NCBI GenBank assembly: GCA_964019415.1
Contig: OZ025870.1
Span: 10,481,733 to 10,545,732 of the forward strand
Length of the DNA: 64,000 nt
Reading direction: 5' to 3'
Source: Ianthella basta
Lineage: Eukaryota; Porifera; Demospongiae; Verongiida; Ianthellidae
The translations under genes were made by a program, and so were the position numbers. Below, piece by piece: positions 1-10,594 of the stretch. Position 1 is the first letter of the stretch, and each line of letters begins with the position of its first letter. The notes under the pieces were generated by a model. The model searched no databases. It saw only the letters and a program-made list of their open reading frames with translations, and had not been told where the DNA came from.

Positions 1-350
1 CAGGAGTGTATACATGTGTTATTGGAGAAAATAGAAGGAGCGTATTGGTAACTCCAGTAGGTATGTAATGGACATGGTTGCAATTGCTTTGATAGGAGAC
101 CCACACACACTGTAGTGCCAGCTTCACATGAAATATGACCATTAGGTGTCTCTCTTCCTGGCAGGTGTAGAATGTTCTTCTGTCTTGCCTTCCCCAACTG
201 TCTCTCCCAGCTCCAGCAGCAGCAAGACCATCAGCAGTGAGTGTATGAGGATGAATGCTTACAAGAATTGACTGTGTGTGTGTGTCACTGCATTTGCTGG
301 CAGCTGGTGAGGATGGCAATTTTCTGTTGTTATCAAGACGAATTGCATGA
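1..350 (+). CDS. Tail of a secreted Ig-domain protein gene (first of a tandem pair)
   Basis: Three exon pieces are visible: 1-60 (end of the Ig exon, donor GTATGT), 165-236 (short Ser/Pro-rich exon after ..CTGGCAG, donor GTGAGT) and 304-350 (last exon, stop TGA at 348-350). They match exon for exon the gene at 4968-5801, including the terminal peptide ending in RIA before the stop. The 1-60 piece encodes the YTC part of an Ig fold and the strand after it. Because both copies keep the same frame, splice sites and stop, I treat this as the 3' end of a real gene that starts left of the window. The role is unknown; by analogy with its neighbour it should be secreted. Confidence 0.6.
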
Positions 351-594
351 CTAGAGCTTCCTTTTTGCCATGGGGAATAATGTATAACCGGCTCCAGGCT
401 GTCTGTAGTGAGGCTAGATAGAGATTCCTATAGTGACTGCAGAGTTGTTGACATGTAGACTTAATTTCATTTCATTGTCAATCCTGTCTGGGAATGATCA
501 TGACCAACAAAACTATAGATGGCTTCAGTGCAAGGAAGCTGTAGATGTATAATTGTTGCATGGCTTGACTTCGATTATCTATCAGTTTACAAGT

Positions 595-922
595 GTCTAA
601 TTTAAAATTCCTTTAGAATTAAAAGGAATTTAGGAATTGCCAGCAGAAAAAGCGTAGAAACAAGCAACAGTAACTCAACACCATGATGAACCACATTGCC
701 ATGAATTTCAATAAGCATTCCTAATTTCTGTGTACAGCTACATAGGCCCAAATGTCTAGCTAGCTAGTCCAATGTAACTGCAAGGAAATTAGGAATGCAT
801 AGCAAACGTGTGGTTCATCATGGTGTTGAGTTCCTGTTGCTTGTTTCTATACTCGTTTCTATGCTTTTTCTGCTAGCCATTCCTAAATCGCTTTTAATTC
901 TAAAGGAATTTTAATACACTAG
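595..922. repeat. Foldback MITE, about 325 bp
   Basis: The left arm begins AAAATTCCTTTAGAATT and the right arm is its reverse complement over roughly 120 bp (TTAGGAATTGCCAGCAG against a matching inverted block near 880-900). Another copy lies at 7200-7935, interrupted by a SINE. No coding capacity is visible. The family of the mobilising transposase is not clear. Confidence 0.75.
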
Positions 923-1443
923 TTTGTACAGTTTTTGCATATCGAAAGGACTATGGTTAGATCAGATAGATATCAGCGCTGACTAATACCCCTTCCTTAA
1001 ATTAGCTGAAGATTGTGCAGAGCATCAAGCACAGTTACGCCACTTTAGATAAAGCGGCTGCCGTGTACTGTACACGTAGTGTACTGTGTACTCTACCGTG
1101 TACTGTACTGTACTATACTGTAAAGGAATTCAGTATACCAGCGCAACAAAATGGCGGCAATGGGGTATCTTTAATGATGTTCTACCGCCTTAGCTTGCAT
1201 CACAACTAACTCTCAGCCTATCCAAACATAGGTAATTGTAATATATCTTTTACCCACTTGCCACATCCTACCCTACGCTGCCCACCCAGACACAACCCAC
1301 ATTGTGCTACCATACAAGTGAGTCTATGGTGCTACACACCCTGCCATGATTCAGAGAATGTCCCTTTGTTGCCAATGTTGTTTGTATACTTAAACAGTTG
1401 ACTGGCCCATGAGTAATTTGCATTCCATCAAAAGTAGAGGAAT
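923..1443. other. No gene recognised
   Basis: Anonymous sequence with a short GTACTGTAC-type degenerate repeat at about 1060-1125. No credible reading frame or RNA gene was seen. Confidence 0.5.
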
Positions 1444-1478
1444 GAGGGTGTGTAAAAATGTTTCCTTCAAAAACAAGG

Positions 1479-1689
1479 GCAGATGTAGGGATGGTGCAGT
1501 GTGTACCTGCAAGGTATAGCAAAAACCACCTGGCGGAAAAACCGTAGGAACAATGAGTAGGGCCAGTCCATGCAAAGAAGGGGGCCAGCCGGTCCATACA
1601 ACAAGGAGTAGTGCCGGTCCACGCAAAACCCAGGTCATTAACATGTGCTGACTTTGAATACGTTTTCACCATCCCTACATCTGCCAACA
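1479..1689. repeat. Short inverted-repeat element, copy a
   Basis: The ends are CAGATGTAGGGATGGTG at the left and its reverse complement at the right. A second copy in the opposite orientation lies at 3184-3345, so a 1.9-kb segment is bracketed by inverted copies. Both strands show open frames, but these are by-products of the repeat. Confidence 0.6.
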
Positions 1690-2438
1690 TTTTGCTGCGC
1701 CTCCTACTACTACATGCCCATTCTAGCTCTTCAGCTTCCCCTTTACACCCACAGGTACAGCCTTACAATTTTCCCTCTTTCTGCTTTGTTGCATGTGCTC
1801 TGTACACTAGTTATTAGGTTTATCCTTGCAAATTGCTTGCTACTCAATCTACTTTGCTCTGCTCTAGAATCAAGGCCCTCCTGCTCTTCCATGCAATCCA
1901 TTACGTGTTTCGATGTAACAGCTAGCTGCAGGACCCATATTCTTTGGATTCATCACATATGTAGCTATGCAACTTGCTCCACCTTTAAGCTTGAGACCCT
2001 GAAAAACCACCCAGCTCAATTAGTACATGTTATTGCTTAGAATTGCTTTTCACTACATTGCTGCCTGCAAACCGGTGCACCCACTTTCGGGCCCTCTCAG
2101 TTTGGCTCTACACTGTAAAAACAGTGGTGGTTTCAGGCCATGGCAACCAGTGGTGGTTCTTAGGGACAAGCAGTGGTTTCAAACAACCACTGTAGCACCT
2201 TTAATCCCCGAGAAACCCGTGGTCTGAATCCAACACTGTTTTGTACACCAGCACAAAGATGGTACACTTCACTGTCAACACTTGCCAAGTTCAAATTAAC
2301 TCCCTATATCCAGGATGCAAATGGCTTATACAGTGTACAGAGTGCAGCTGTACATGCGCCATGGTGTACGCCAGACTGCAATTTCTGGCTATTAAGGCTT
2401 TCCTCATTAGCGCTTCAGTCATGTACGTACATGGATGT

Positions 2439-3035
2439 ATGCATGCAGCATGGTGGTACAGCGGATTTATGCAACCTTGCAACAGCTCCCACTCTGTCCA
2501 ATCTATTCAAACCTTCAAGGAGGATTGAAGGTGTGAATAGATTGGACAGAGTAAGGAATGCAGATATTAGGGAGAGGTTGAATCAAGAAGGTGTTTTTGA
2601 TCTGGTGATAAGGAGGTAGAAGATTTGGAAGGGCAGACTAGAAGAAATGAGCTTTGAGAAGACAACAAAGAAAGTGTTTGTTGGAGAGATGGAGGGGAAG
2701 AGGTCAAGAGGAAGACCATGCTTAAGATGGATTGACAATTTTAAATAACCTTATGATAGCTATCTATTCTATATGCTAACTCACTTTCTGCTCTGTTTTA
2801 GCGTAAGAGGGATGACTCCAGCATTGGAGATAAATCCACTTTTGTGATTGATTGATTGATTGCAACAGTTCCCATACCTGGGTAGTCGTTACCTAGAATA
2901 CAAACAGGGTGACATATTTGTACAGTACCAGATAGTACAGTGGTTTGTACAGTACCAGACAGTATCCTAGGTAACGACTGCCCTCGGGGCAGGAACTGTT
3001 GCAAGGTTCATAAATCTGCTGCATATATGTACATG
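2439..3035. repeat. Inverted-repeat arms around a LINE fragment
   Basis: The block at 2439-2486 (ATTTATGCAACCTTGCAAC) reappears inverted at about 2985-3030. A second inverted pair (GTAGTCGTTACCTAG near 2882-2900 and its complement near 2968-2982) lies inside. This looks like an older palindromic element into which the LINE fragment at 2522-2862 was inserted. Confidence 0.45.
2522..2862 (+). mobile_element. LINE 3' fragment (end of reverse transcriptase ORF)
   Basis: The reading contains RLDRVRNADIRERL followed downstream by an MEGKRSRGRPCLRWIDN-like stretch, the usual ending of RTE/CR1-like LINE reverse transcriptases (IR..DI..R ... GRRSRGRPRKRW). It ends in a GATTGATTGATTG microsatellite, as many LINE 3' ends do. 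It is heavily 5'-truncated with an internal stop, so it is inactive. Confidence 0.7.
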
Positions 3036-3183
3036 GGAACATGTAGCTGGAATGGGCATATGCATACAATAGGACAGTCTTCTGTGGCAACCCTTGTTAT
3101 TGCACACTCACATGTACAATTGCACTACAATACGCAGGCGGAGAAACAGAGGATGGTAGCAAGACTGCTACCGCGGCAAAATG

Positions 3184-3345
3184 TTGGCAGATGTAGGGAT
3201 GGTGAAAACGTATTCAAGGTCAGTGCATATTAATGACCTGGGTTTTGCATGGATCGGCCCTCCTCCTTGTTCCTACGGTTTTTCCACCAGATGGATTTGC
3301 CATACCTTGCAGGAACACACTGCACCGCCCCTACATCTGCTCTTG
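3184..3345. repeat. Short inverted-repeat element, copy b
   Basis: Partner of the copy at 1479-1689 in opposite orientation, sharing the CAGATGTAGGGATGGTG terminus and the internal CCTACGGTTTTTCC block. Confidence 0.55.
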
Positions 3346-3384
3346 TTTTTGGAGGAAACATTTGTACACACCCTTTGTTCTTTG

Positions 3385-3978
3385 AATTTTAATCCATATA
3401 TCTGGGTGTGTTGATGGTTGCTTATCACAAGTTAATGGTGTTGGGATGATGATTCTTACATTTCCACTTTGTACAAAAACACTTCTGATCCAGTAATTCT
3501 ATTTGTCAGTAAGGCCTTCAGTAAGGTACCTTGCACATTGACAAGGTCCTTACTGAAGTGATTGTTGAAACAAATCTCACGCAACACCAATGACAACATA
3601 CATAGAAGTGTATATTACATAATTGAACAAGGTGTGGCCGTTGCTGGGCACTCACTGGCACGAGTACAGACACACAACGGGTGACGTGTTTGATCAATGG
3701 ACTTGTACAGAAATGACCATCCTATGAATACACTGGCATCACAAGAAGCGACCACTGGCTAAATTTGTTTTCATGCCATCACCTCCAACTATTGATGGTA
3801 AAGTAGTGCTAAGGTTAATGGGAGCATACATTTTGTGTTGTCATGCTGTGGCCCAAAGCTAAGATAAGCACAGCATGATGTAATAACAATCGTAAATGAT
3901 CGTGTCCCTAAAAATGATCTCATCCCATCTGTCTATGGTGCATGTACGTATGCATGTACAGTGCAGGGAACCACCTAC
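3385..3978. other. No gene recognised
   Basis: Anonymous sequence. A weak hairpin built on CAGTAAGG and CCTTACTG lies at about 3510-3557. I looked here for further exons of the FAN1-like gene (minus strand) and found none. Confidence 0.45.
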
Positions 3979-4421
3979 CATCAAGAAGAAAGTGTGCACA
4001 GATGAGGTCTTCCAGGACAGGCTGGTGATCATTAGCAATCTTTAGGTAGCTCAGCTTTGATGCCTTGAACCAACGATGGTTTCGCAGAAAGAAGTGGACA
4101 TACAACTGCTGGAATGTTTCTACGAGTGTTTGTGGTGGTGGTAGTAGTGTGGGAAGGGGGTGGGGTACTTCAATGGTACTAGCACGTATAAAGCTAAGCT
4201 TTGCGTACTTCATATACACGATGCATGTGATACGGAATCATACTGTTCTACACCTTACCTACCTTGTACGTCGAACAAGTCTGCAAGACGTGATTCAGAA
4301 TAGTAAGGAAGTTACGCAGGTAATAGAGCACATTGGGACTGCCCGAAGCCTTCCGTTTGCTTGGGGAGTCGTACAGCTCGTCATCACTGAGTGGCCCATA
4401 ACCTACTTCTACCACCGCCAT
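3979..4421 (-). CDS. FAN1-like nuclease, two 5' exons only
   Basis: Exon 1 runs 4421-4259 (ATG at 4421) and exon 2 runs 4119-3979, both with canonical borders (donors GTAAGG and GTAGGT, acceptor CTCGTAG). The spliced peptide of about 100 residues contains NVLYYLRNFLTIL and QQLYVHFFLRNHRWFKASKL. These match the conserved segment of Fanconi-associated nuclease 1 (PYYLRSFL.. and ..QKLYVRLFQRKLTWIKMNKL), which precedes the SAP/TPR and VRR-nuclease domains of a family normally near 1000 residues. No nuclease exons follow in the window. It may be a truncated gene, a captured fragment, or a gene whose later exons were displaced. The identification rests on motif memory, not a search. Confidence 0.6.
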
Positions 4422-4429
4422 TGTGATGA

Positions 4430-4592
4430 CGTCACCAGTCACAAACGTCATCAGTCGCCACTGGCCAGTGTCGGAACGAAGGGTCGTGTCGAATGCTACT
4501 CTGCCGGTCGCGACACGAAGAAATCTCGCATTCTTTGCGAACAGTGTGGCGTGTATTTGCATATTGGTTGCATTAAGCAGTGGCACAAATAA
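4430..4592 (+). mobile_element. piggyBac-type transposase C-terminal zinc-ribbon remnant
   Basis: The last 50 or so residues of an open frame ending at 4592 read SAGRDTKKSRILCEQCGVYL followed by HIGC and QWH. This is the C..C/C..C/H pattern found at the C-terminus of piggyBac-family transposases. The DDE domain is not recognisable upstream. It lies antisense to, and directly abuts, the first exon of the FAN1-like gene. Confidence 0.5.
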
Positions 4593-4882
4593 GTAGTGCA
4601 ACGATTTTGACAAAGCTGACTTTGTAGATTGGATAGTGTGCATGTGGAATGAATTTACATGGTTAATTCATCATAAATTAATGGTTTATTGATCCTAAAT
4701 TTCATGAACCCATACGGGTCCATTGAGGTCAGCCTCTTAAAGGATAGCTAACATTACACTCACTGTACAGTACAAAACTGTCGCGTGCGCGAGCTTGGGT
4801 CCAGGGATCGAGGGAGCAGTTGTTGCACAAGTCTACTATTAAATTAATTAGTTACTTGAACCTCACCTGACTTCCTGCATGC

Positions 4883-4895
4883 TCTATATATATAG
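4883..4895 (+). promoter_or_regulatory. TATA-like element of the Ig-domain gene
   Basis: CTCTATATATATAG lies about 75-85 bp upstream of the start codon at 4968, leaving room for a short 5' leader. Position and sequence fit a core promoter; no initiator was verified. Confidence 0.4.
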
Positions 4896-4967
4896 AATTA
4901 CAAGTTTGTCACAAGTAGCTGCTTGCTGAAATTCAGAGTATTCTGTGAAGCCTAGGTCAACGAGAAC

Positions 4968-5801
4968 ATGGGCCAAAGGCATCTTTCATTCATTCTTCTA
5001 TGCTTACTCTGCCTTGGTAAGAAGAGCAGTTGTAGAATGCATCTAGTAATTGTTAGTTCGTTACCGCCTGCTGTAGCGACGGAGCGACACTTTATCGTCT
5101 GTTCCCTTCTCCCCTCTTCCCTCCACCTCCACCCAGCACTCTCCGCAGCTACTAAGCCATGTGAGTTGAGTTTCCATGCGGCTGGTAAGCAGAAACAGCG
5201 TGCTGTGTTCACAGCTCTCCCGTATGACGTGAGTGCTACAGTTTTTGGTAACACCACGGGAAAGAAACTGATTTGCGTCTGCAATGAAACTACAACCCAC
5301 TGTCCAGTGCATTGGTTAGATAGGAATGGCAAGGTGCTTCCCAAACTAAAGAATGGAACTGTCTACTTCAGGCTGGATCACGAGCTTAAGAGGAAGAAGT
5401 CATGGACAGCTGTTCAACTCCGCATCAGGAACGGATTTTCTTGTGCGGAGGCAGGAGTGTATACATGTGTTATTGGAGAAAGTAGAAGGAGCGTATTGGT
5501 AACTCCAGTAGGTATGTAACAGATATGGTTGCAATTGCTTTCATATATGAGACCCACACACTGTAGTACCAGCTTCACATGAAATGTGCCCATTAGGTAG
5601 GTGTCTTTCTTCTTGCAGGTGTAGAATGTCCTGTCTCGCCTTCCCCAACTACATCTGACGACTCCAGCATCAGTAAGCCCATCAGTAGTGAGTGTATGAG
5701 GATGAATGCCTACAAGAATTGACTGTGTATGCGTGTCACTGTATTTACTGGCAGCTGTTGAGGATGGCAATTTTCTATTGTTATCATTACGAATTGCATG
5801 A
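4968..5801 (+). CDS. Secreted single-Ig-domain protein
   Basis: Four exons: 4968-5016 (signal peptide MGQRHLSFILLCLLCLG), 5149-5511 (Ig-like domain), 5619-5687 (Ser/Pro/Thr-rich link) and 5755-5801 (stop at 5799-5801). All borders are GT-AG. The Ig exon has the B-strand Cys (KLICVC), the core Trp (HWLDRNGK), a VQLRIRN strand and AGVYTCVIG. The product is about 170 residues with no membrane segment, so it should be secreted. Two extra Cys (CNET..HCP) could form a second disulphide. Exons 2 (end) to 4 match the gene tail at 1-350, showing a tandem duplication. The function is unknown; a recognition or adhesion role would be inference. Confidence 0.72.
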
Positions 5802-6027
5802 CTAGAGCTTCCTTATTGGCCATGGGGAATAATGTATAACCAGCTCCAGGCTGTCTTTAGTGGGGCTAGATAGAGATTCCTATAGTGACCGCAGAGTTGC
5901 TGACTTGTAGACTTAATTTCATTTCATTGTCAACCCTGTCTGGGAATGATCGTGATCAACAAAAGTATAGATGGCTTCAGTGCAAGGAAGCTGTAGATGT
6001 ATAGTTGTTGCATGGCTTGCCTTCGAT
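5452..6027. repeat. Segmental duplicate of window positions 1-585
   Basis: The sequence at 5452-6027 follows 1-585 almost base for base, including exons 3-4 of the Ig gene and their flanks. Homology resumes at 7196 (equivalent to about 588) after a LINE insertion, so the tandem duplication predates the LINE. Confidence 0.85.
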
Positions 6028-6030
6028 CAT

Positions 6031-7194
6031 CAGGGTCAGGGTCAGGGTCAGGGGATCATTATTTAGACTGGGGAGCCTTTAGTCATAGGCTATTCTCACA
6101 GGTGCCAAGTAAGGAAAAATAGGAAAAGAGTAGGGAACACAGTACACAGGGGCGGATCCAGGATTTTGTAAAGGGGGGGTCACAAAGTAATTTTTCAAAC
6201 TTCACATGTCTGAGCGGCCATCTTTATTGCAATTAAAAACGCTTGTGACGTCATAAAAATGGCCGCCAGCGGGTGGCATTGAAGTAAAATCCAATTTTGG
6301 CATATTGGACTACTGTACAATCACTTCGGGCAGGTTTATGGTAAAAATGATTGTGTCATAGTTGATTCATAGCCCTTTCTATGCCATAAATACTGCTTAC
6401 TGCCATTTTCTTAGGGTCTAGGCTAAGGGGGGGTCACATGACCCCCAGGACCCCCCCTAAATCCGCCCATGGTACAAAACAAAACAGAGAGAAGAAATGA
6501 TGTAAAAGTAAAGACATGCAAGGAGGATTTACATTGTTGGGTTCATTCAAGCAGTTATAAAAAAATGGTGAAGAATTTTGATCATGCATGCATGCATGCT
6601 GTAGGTGAAAGGGAAACAAGAGAAAACAGATCATGCACATGCACATAGAGGTCAGTCCATGAGGAAATTTTTACACTTGGCAGTGAAAGCCCAGAAATAT
6701 TTTGTCTCGATCGTGGATGTTTGCAGGGAGCGATCTCCACATAGAGTCACAAGTAAAACTGAATGACCTTTGACCAAAAGATGACCTTGTGAACGCAAAG
6801 TTGAGCTGACACAAGGAGTACGACTGAGTGTGATAGGAAGAATTTGGACCAGAAAAAAGCTGAGATAGGTAGGACGGACAATGTGAAGAAAGGCACTTGA
6901 AGACAGACTGGGAAAGATGAAGCTTCCTACAGGAGGACAGTGTTGATAGACCAAGATTGTGGCGAGCAGCAAAAGCAGAAGAGTTTTTACATCTACGAAG
7001 AACAGTACAGCAAGCAAAGTTCAACAAAGACTCAAGGCAATGGGACTCAGATTTGGTACAGCCAAACCACACAACATCACAGTAGTAAAAGTGGGGGAGT
7101 ATGTAGGACGTGAGAAAGAGAAGCAGCAGAGGCTGGGGAAAAAACCAAGAGAGGCGGCGAAGTAAATTGAGACTACGAGAGACCTTCTTCATCT
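6031..7194 (-). mobile_element. 5'-truncated LINE (end of reverse transcriptase ORF plus 3' UTR)
   Basis: The minus-strand frame 7192-6671 includes SYILPHFYYCDVVW, a TVLRRCKNSSAFAARHNLGL region and a MWRSLPANI ending. These are hallmarks of the C-terminal end of CR1/jockey-type LINE reverse transcriptases. The 3' end faces left and finishes in (CCTGAC)n beside the duplication junction at about 6030; the 5' truncation is at about 7194. The homologous site at about 586-590 in the other Ig-gene copy is empty. A MITE (6147-6471) lies in its 3' UTR. Confidence 0.75.
6147..6471. mobile_element. MITE with GGGCGGATCC-type termini, nested in the LINE
   Basis: The left end is CAGGGGCGGATCCAGGATTT. The right end is its approximate inverse (CTAAATCCGCCCATG). 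A direct repeat GTACA flanks it (6142-6146 and 6472-6476). Length is 325 bp, non-coding. The terminus resembles hAT-type MITEs of invertebrates, although the visible duplication is 5 bp. Confidence 0.75.
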
Positions 7195-7199
7195 GTCAG

Positions 7200-7935
7200 T
7201 TTACTAGTGTATAAAAATCCTTTAGAATTAAAAGAGATTTAGGAATGGCCAGCAGAAAAAGCATAGAAACAAGCAACAGGAACTCAACGCCATGATGAAC
7301 CACATTGCCATGAAGTTCGCTATGCATTCCTAATTTCTGTGTACAGCTACATAGGCCCAAATGTCTAGCTAGCTAGTCCCATGTAAGTACAAGGAAATTA
7401 GGGGCAGAAGAGCAAGTGGTTGTCGGTGGGGCATCGTATAGCTCAGTGGCTAGAGCACTGGCAGCTAAAGCCTGACGTCCTAGGTTCAATTCCCGGCGGC
7501 ACCACTTTCTTTCCAGCCCTATGTCGTTTCAAAGGTCTACGGACAGTAACGACAACAGTTATGTCATGTTGATGCGTTGCCAAGAGGTCTTTGGACTTAG
7601 CCTTCTTCCATTGTACCTGTCTTCGGATATGACCTTTTTCCAACGGCCTATAGCTGGCTTTTACACTTAAGAAGTTCTTCCTGCATTTGCCCTTATTGAT
7701 TCCCCTTGTGTGACTGTTTGCATGCTAGCCCAGATAAATCTTATATGAGGAAGTGAAAAACTACCTGGCGCTAGCTGGCTAATCATACACATTTAGGTCC
7801 ATATAGCTGCAAGGAAATTAGGAATGTAAAGTGAACTCCACAGAAATGTGGTTTATCATAGTGCTGATTTAAGGTTCCTCATTTATACGCATTTCTATTG
7901 GCCACTCCTAAATCCCTTTTCATAATTTTATACTT
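7200..7935. repeat. Second copy of the foldback MITE, interrupted
   Basis: 7205-7400 matches the left half of the MITE at 595-922 (CCTTTAGAATTAAAAG, CAGCAGAAAAAGC). A diverged right half is seen at about 7790-7935. A SINE lies between them. Confidence 0.6.
7403..7700 (+). repeat. tRNA-headed SINE, copy A
   Basis: The head has a polymerase III A box (TAGCTCAGTGGC, 7439-7450) and B box (GGTTCAATTCC, 7483-7493) in tRNA spacing. The body (TTTCAAAGGTCTACGGACAG through CTTCTTCCATTG to CTTCCTGCA) is shared with the copy at 38618-38895. It follows the MITE half at 7400, so it probably inserted there. Confidence 0.7.
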
Positions 7936-7947
7936 GTGGCAGCTTGG

Positions 7948-9399
7948 GGGAGATCCTCGAGGTTTTCAGCACTGTGGAATGGATGGCTTGGGAGTTAGGT
8001 CTTTCAACTCAATCGAGACAAGTCAGAAATGATTTGTGATGACAGTACCACAAAGTCGGCCATGCTCCACACTGTCCCAGGTCTCAGTGTAACAGATTGA
8101 GACCATGCTACCATACTGAAGAGAACAAAGTCACTTCAGACCCTGCATGGGGAGCAGGCTGCAGCTTTTACATACTCACAATGCCTTCTATCTTTTACGT
8201 AATGCCCTTGCCATCCCCAAGGTGCTGTATGTACTGCGCACCTCGCCATGCTTCCTCGTTCCAGCCCTGCATGATTTTGACTACCTCCTTAGATCTTTGC
8301 TGCATGGGCACCATTCTAAATATCAAGCTCTCTGACTCCACATGGACCCAAGCATCTCTTCCTGTGCACACTGGTGGGCTAGGAGTTCGAAGCACAACCC
8401 AGCTTGCACCTCTGCTTATCTAGCATCAGCTGCGGGTTGTATACATCTTGTCCAGCAGATCTTACCCCAAAGACTGCTGAACTCCTCATTCCCAGCAACC
8501 ACAGAAGCATTGGTAGTCTGGCAACAGGACCTCAAAGAACCAGCTCCATGTGCCCCTGACTGTTCTCATCAGAGGGCTTGGGATGGCCCCTTGGTGACAG
8601 CAGCAGCAAAAGCCCTTGTGAGGAATGCTCCTGATGAGTTAGCTCAGGCTCATCTGCTGGCATCTCTGAGGAGGGAGTCAGGTGAATGGCTACAGGCACC
8701 TCCAATGTAGGCTATAGGGTTTCAAATGGACGATGAAGTGCTTCGGGTGGCAGTGTGGCTCCACCTAGGGGTGGCCCTGTGCAGACTCCACAAATGTCAT
8801 CAGTGCGGCACTGAAGTGGACCATTTGGGTTTGCACGACCTTAGCTGTAGGAAGAGTCAGGGTTGGCATTCAAGACACACAGCAGTGAATGATCTTCTCA
8901 AAAGATCATTGGCCTCAGCAAGGATCCCCTCTCTCCTGGAGGCCACGGGCATTGCTCGCTCTGACGGAAAGAGGCCAGATGGGATCTCGGTGATGCCTTA
9001 GAAGAATGGTCGGACACTAGTATGGGATGCCGCATGCCCAGACACAGTTGCTCCTTCCCATGTAGCCCTCGGTGTAAGGGAAGCAGGGTTGGTGGTCAGC
9101 CAAGCTGAAAAGGCAAACCCCAGAAGTACGCCCTTTTGGGTTCCAGTCACCATTTTGTTCCTTTTGCCATTGAAACATCAGGGCCGGGTGTTTTTAGGCA
9201 AGAGGCCATGTCCTTCATCAAGGAGCTGGGTCACAGGATCAGAGCTGAGACTGGGGAGCCACGCTCACTGCAGTTTTTGATTCAGGGAATTGCGGTGGCG
9301 GTCCAGTGGGACAACACGGCAGCGGTGAGGGGTACCTTCCCCCATCAGACAATGTTTTTATTTGATTATTTGCAATCATTTAGTAGTGCAGTGGTTTAG
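7948..9399 (+). mobile_element. LINE-like retroelement, reverse transcriptase downstream region, broken
   Basis: Successive frames encode NALAIPKVLYVLRTSPCFL, GGLGVRSTTQLAP, CHQCGTEVDHLGLHDLSCRK and ASARIPSLLEATG. This is the conserved C-terminal region, with a Cys/His knuckle, of a non-LTR retrotransposon polyprotein common in sponges and cnidarians. The frame changes several times over the region, and the catalytic part of the enzyme is not present. The same family left a fragment at 13345-13690. The exact clade is not resolved. Confidence 0.7.
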
Positions 9400-9546
9400 G
9401 CACTGCCCATTTTCAGTACTAGTAATTAGTAATTTTGTTATAATATTATACGTCTATCCAGGCTTTAACTTGACCCTACATGTATTACTTATGGTTTAAA
9501 TAAATATATAAATGTATAATTGAACTTTTGTAAACACAGATAAGTG

Positions 9547-10119
9547 TAGTCAGGCGTCGCGTGACCCCTCCTCACGGAAGGGTCAGGTTAAGTCTAATAC
9601 ATTGACTTGTGCAGCACAACACAATGGTTGCGTGCCCAATCAGATATCAAGAAAGGTGTGAAATATTTATTGCTCGCGTGACTACAAATGGCAGCAGACC
9701 AGAGCATGGACCAGAGAGTGTTATACATTGCGACGGAAGCCACCCAGTGCCTTGGTTATTCTACCATGACGCCAGAGCAACTTCAGGTTGTGTCTGCCAT
9801 TGTTTCTGGGAGTGATGTTTTTGCTGTTTTGCCGAGTGGCTTCGGCAAGAGCCTGTGCTACGCGTGCCCGCCGACAGTGTTCAGCCTGGTGTTACCGGTC
9901 GAAGAGACATCGATAGTCCTTGCTGTAGCACTTTTGACGGCTATTAGGAAAGATCAGGTAAGTGTCACGAGCCATCGCGTGTACTTGCGGTCACAAGCGA
10001 GGCATAATGTTGCACAATAATTACATTCCACAGCGCATAATTGCATTTCGCGTGGACAAGTCAATGTATTAGACTTAACCTGACCCTTCCATGAGGAGGG
10101 GTCACGCGATGCCTGACTA
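9547..10119. mobile_element. Mutator-like non-autonomous element with captured RecQ exon
   Basis: Terminal inverted repeats of about 64 bp begin TAGTCAGGC(G/A)TCGCGTGAC and differ at only two positions. The 9-bp target duplication AGATAAGTG is perfect (9538-9546 and 10120-10128). Length is 573 bp with no transposase. Long TIRs plus a 9-bp duplication fit the Mutator superfamily. The interior is the RecQ-helicase-like exon at 9688-9957. Confidence 0.85.
9688..9957 (+). pseudogene. RecQ-type helicase first exon captured in a transposon
   Basis: An ATG at 9688 opens a 90-codon exon ending at 9957 before GTAAGT. The peptide contains MTPEQLQVVSAIVSGSDVFA, Walker A PSGFGKS and a SIVLAVALLTAIRKDQ motif, which correspond to RecQ motifs 0, I and Ia (usual form SPLxALMxDQ). 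Only the start of the helicase domain is present. The rest of the gene is absent because the element's inverted repeat follows about 80 bp later. The retained splice donor says the capture was of genomic DNA, not of cDNA. Splicing into a neighbouring exon would be needed for a longer product. Confidence 0.75.
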
Positions 10120-10128
10120 AGATAAGTG

Positions 10129-10594
10129 TGAACAAAAAGATTACAGCAAATATTTTTTACTACTATCATAACAAACAATTATATTGTTCATGCAAATATT
10201 TAGTGATCATTTGCAGCTATTTTTTGTACATGCAACAGAGTGACATCCAATACAGATTTCTACAATATGTACATTATAGCGTAAGCAGCTGCAAATGACC
10301 CAATGTTTGGCCAGCTGCTTGAAACATAATTTTTGCAGGCAGTATTTAGTGTAAGAGTTGAGCAAAGTTATAACAGAGGAAGAAGACCCAAGGATCAAAT
10401 GTTCTGTCATTTTAATGATTCGAAGTGACTGCTGTGTTTGCATAATATATAGGATTCTATACAATAATACTTTTATATACGTTAAGTTTACATATTCTCA
10501 TTCTGTCTCTGTACGTCCCACCTTATTCCAAACTCTACTCAATATCTGTTTGTTTCTTCCCCCCCCTCCATTGCAACCTTCCTCCCTCGCATGC
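10129..10594. other. AT-rich spacer, no gene recognised
   Basis: AT-rich sequence between two transposons; no supported reading frame. Confidence 0.5.

Noticed and set aside
1307-2040. Several 80-130 residue frames
   Set aside because: They overlap short inverted-repeat elements, have no domain signal and no splice-site support.
7436-7510. A working tRNA gene
   Set aside because: A and B boxes are present, but the anticodon loop is aberrant and the unit continues into a repeated SINE body.
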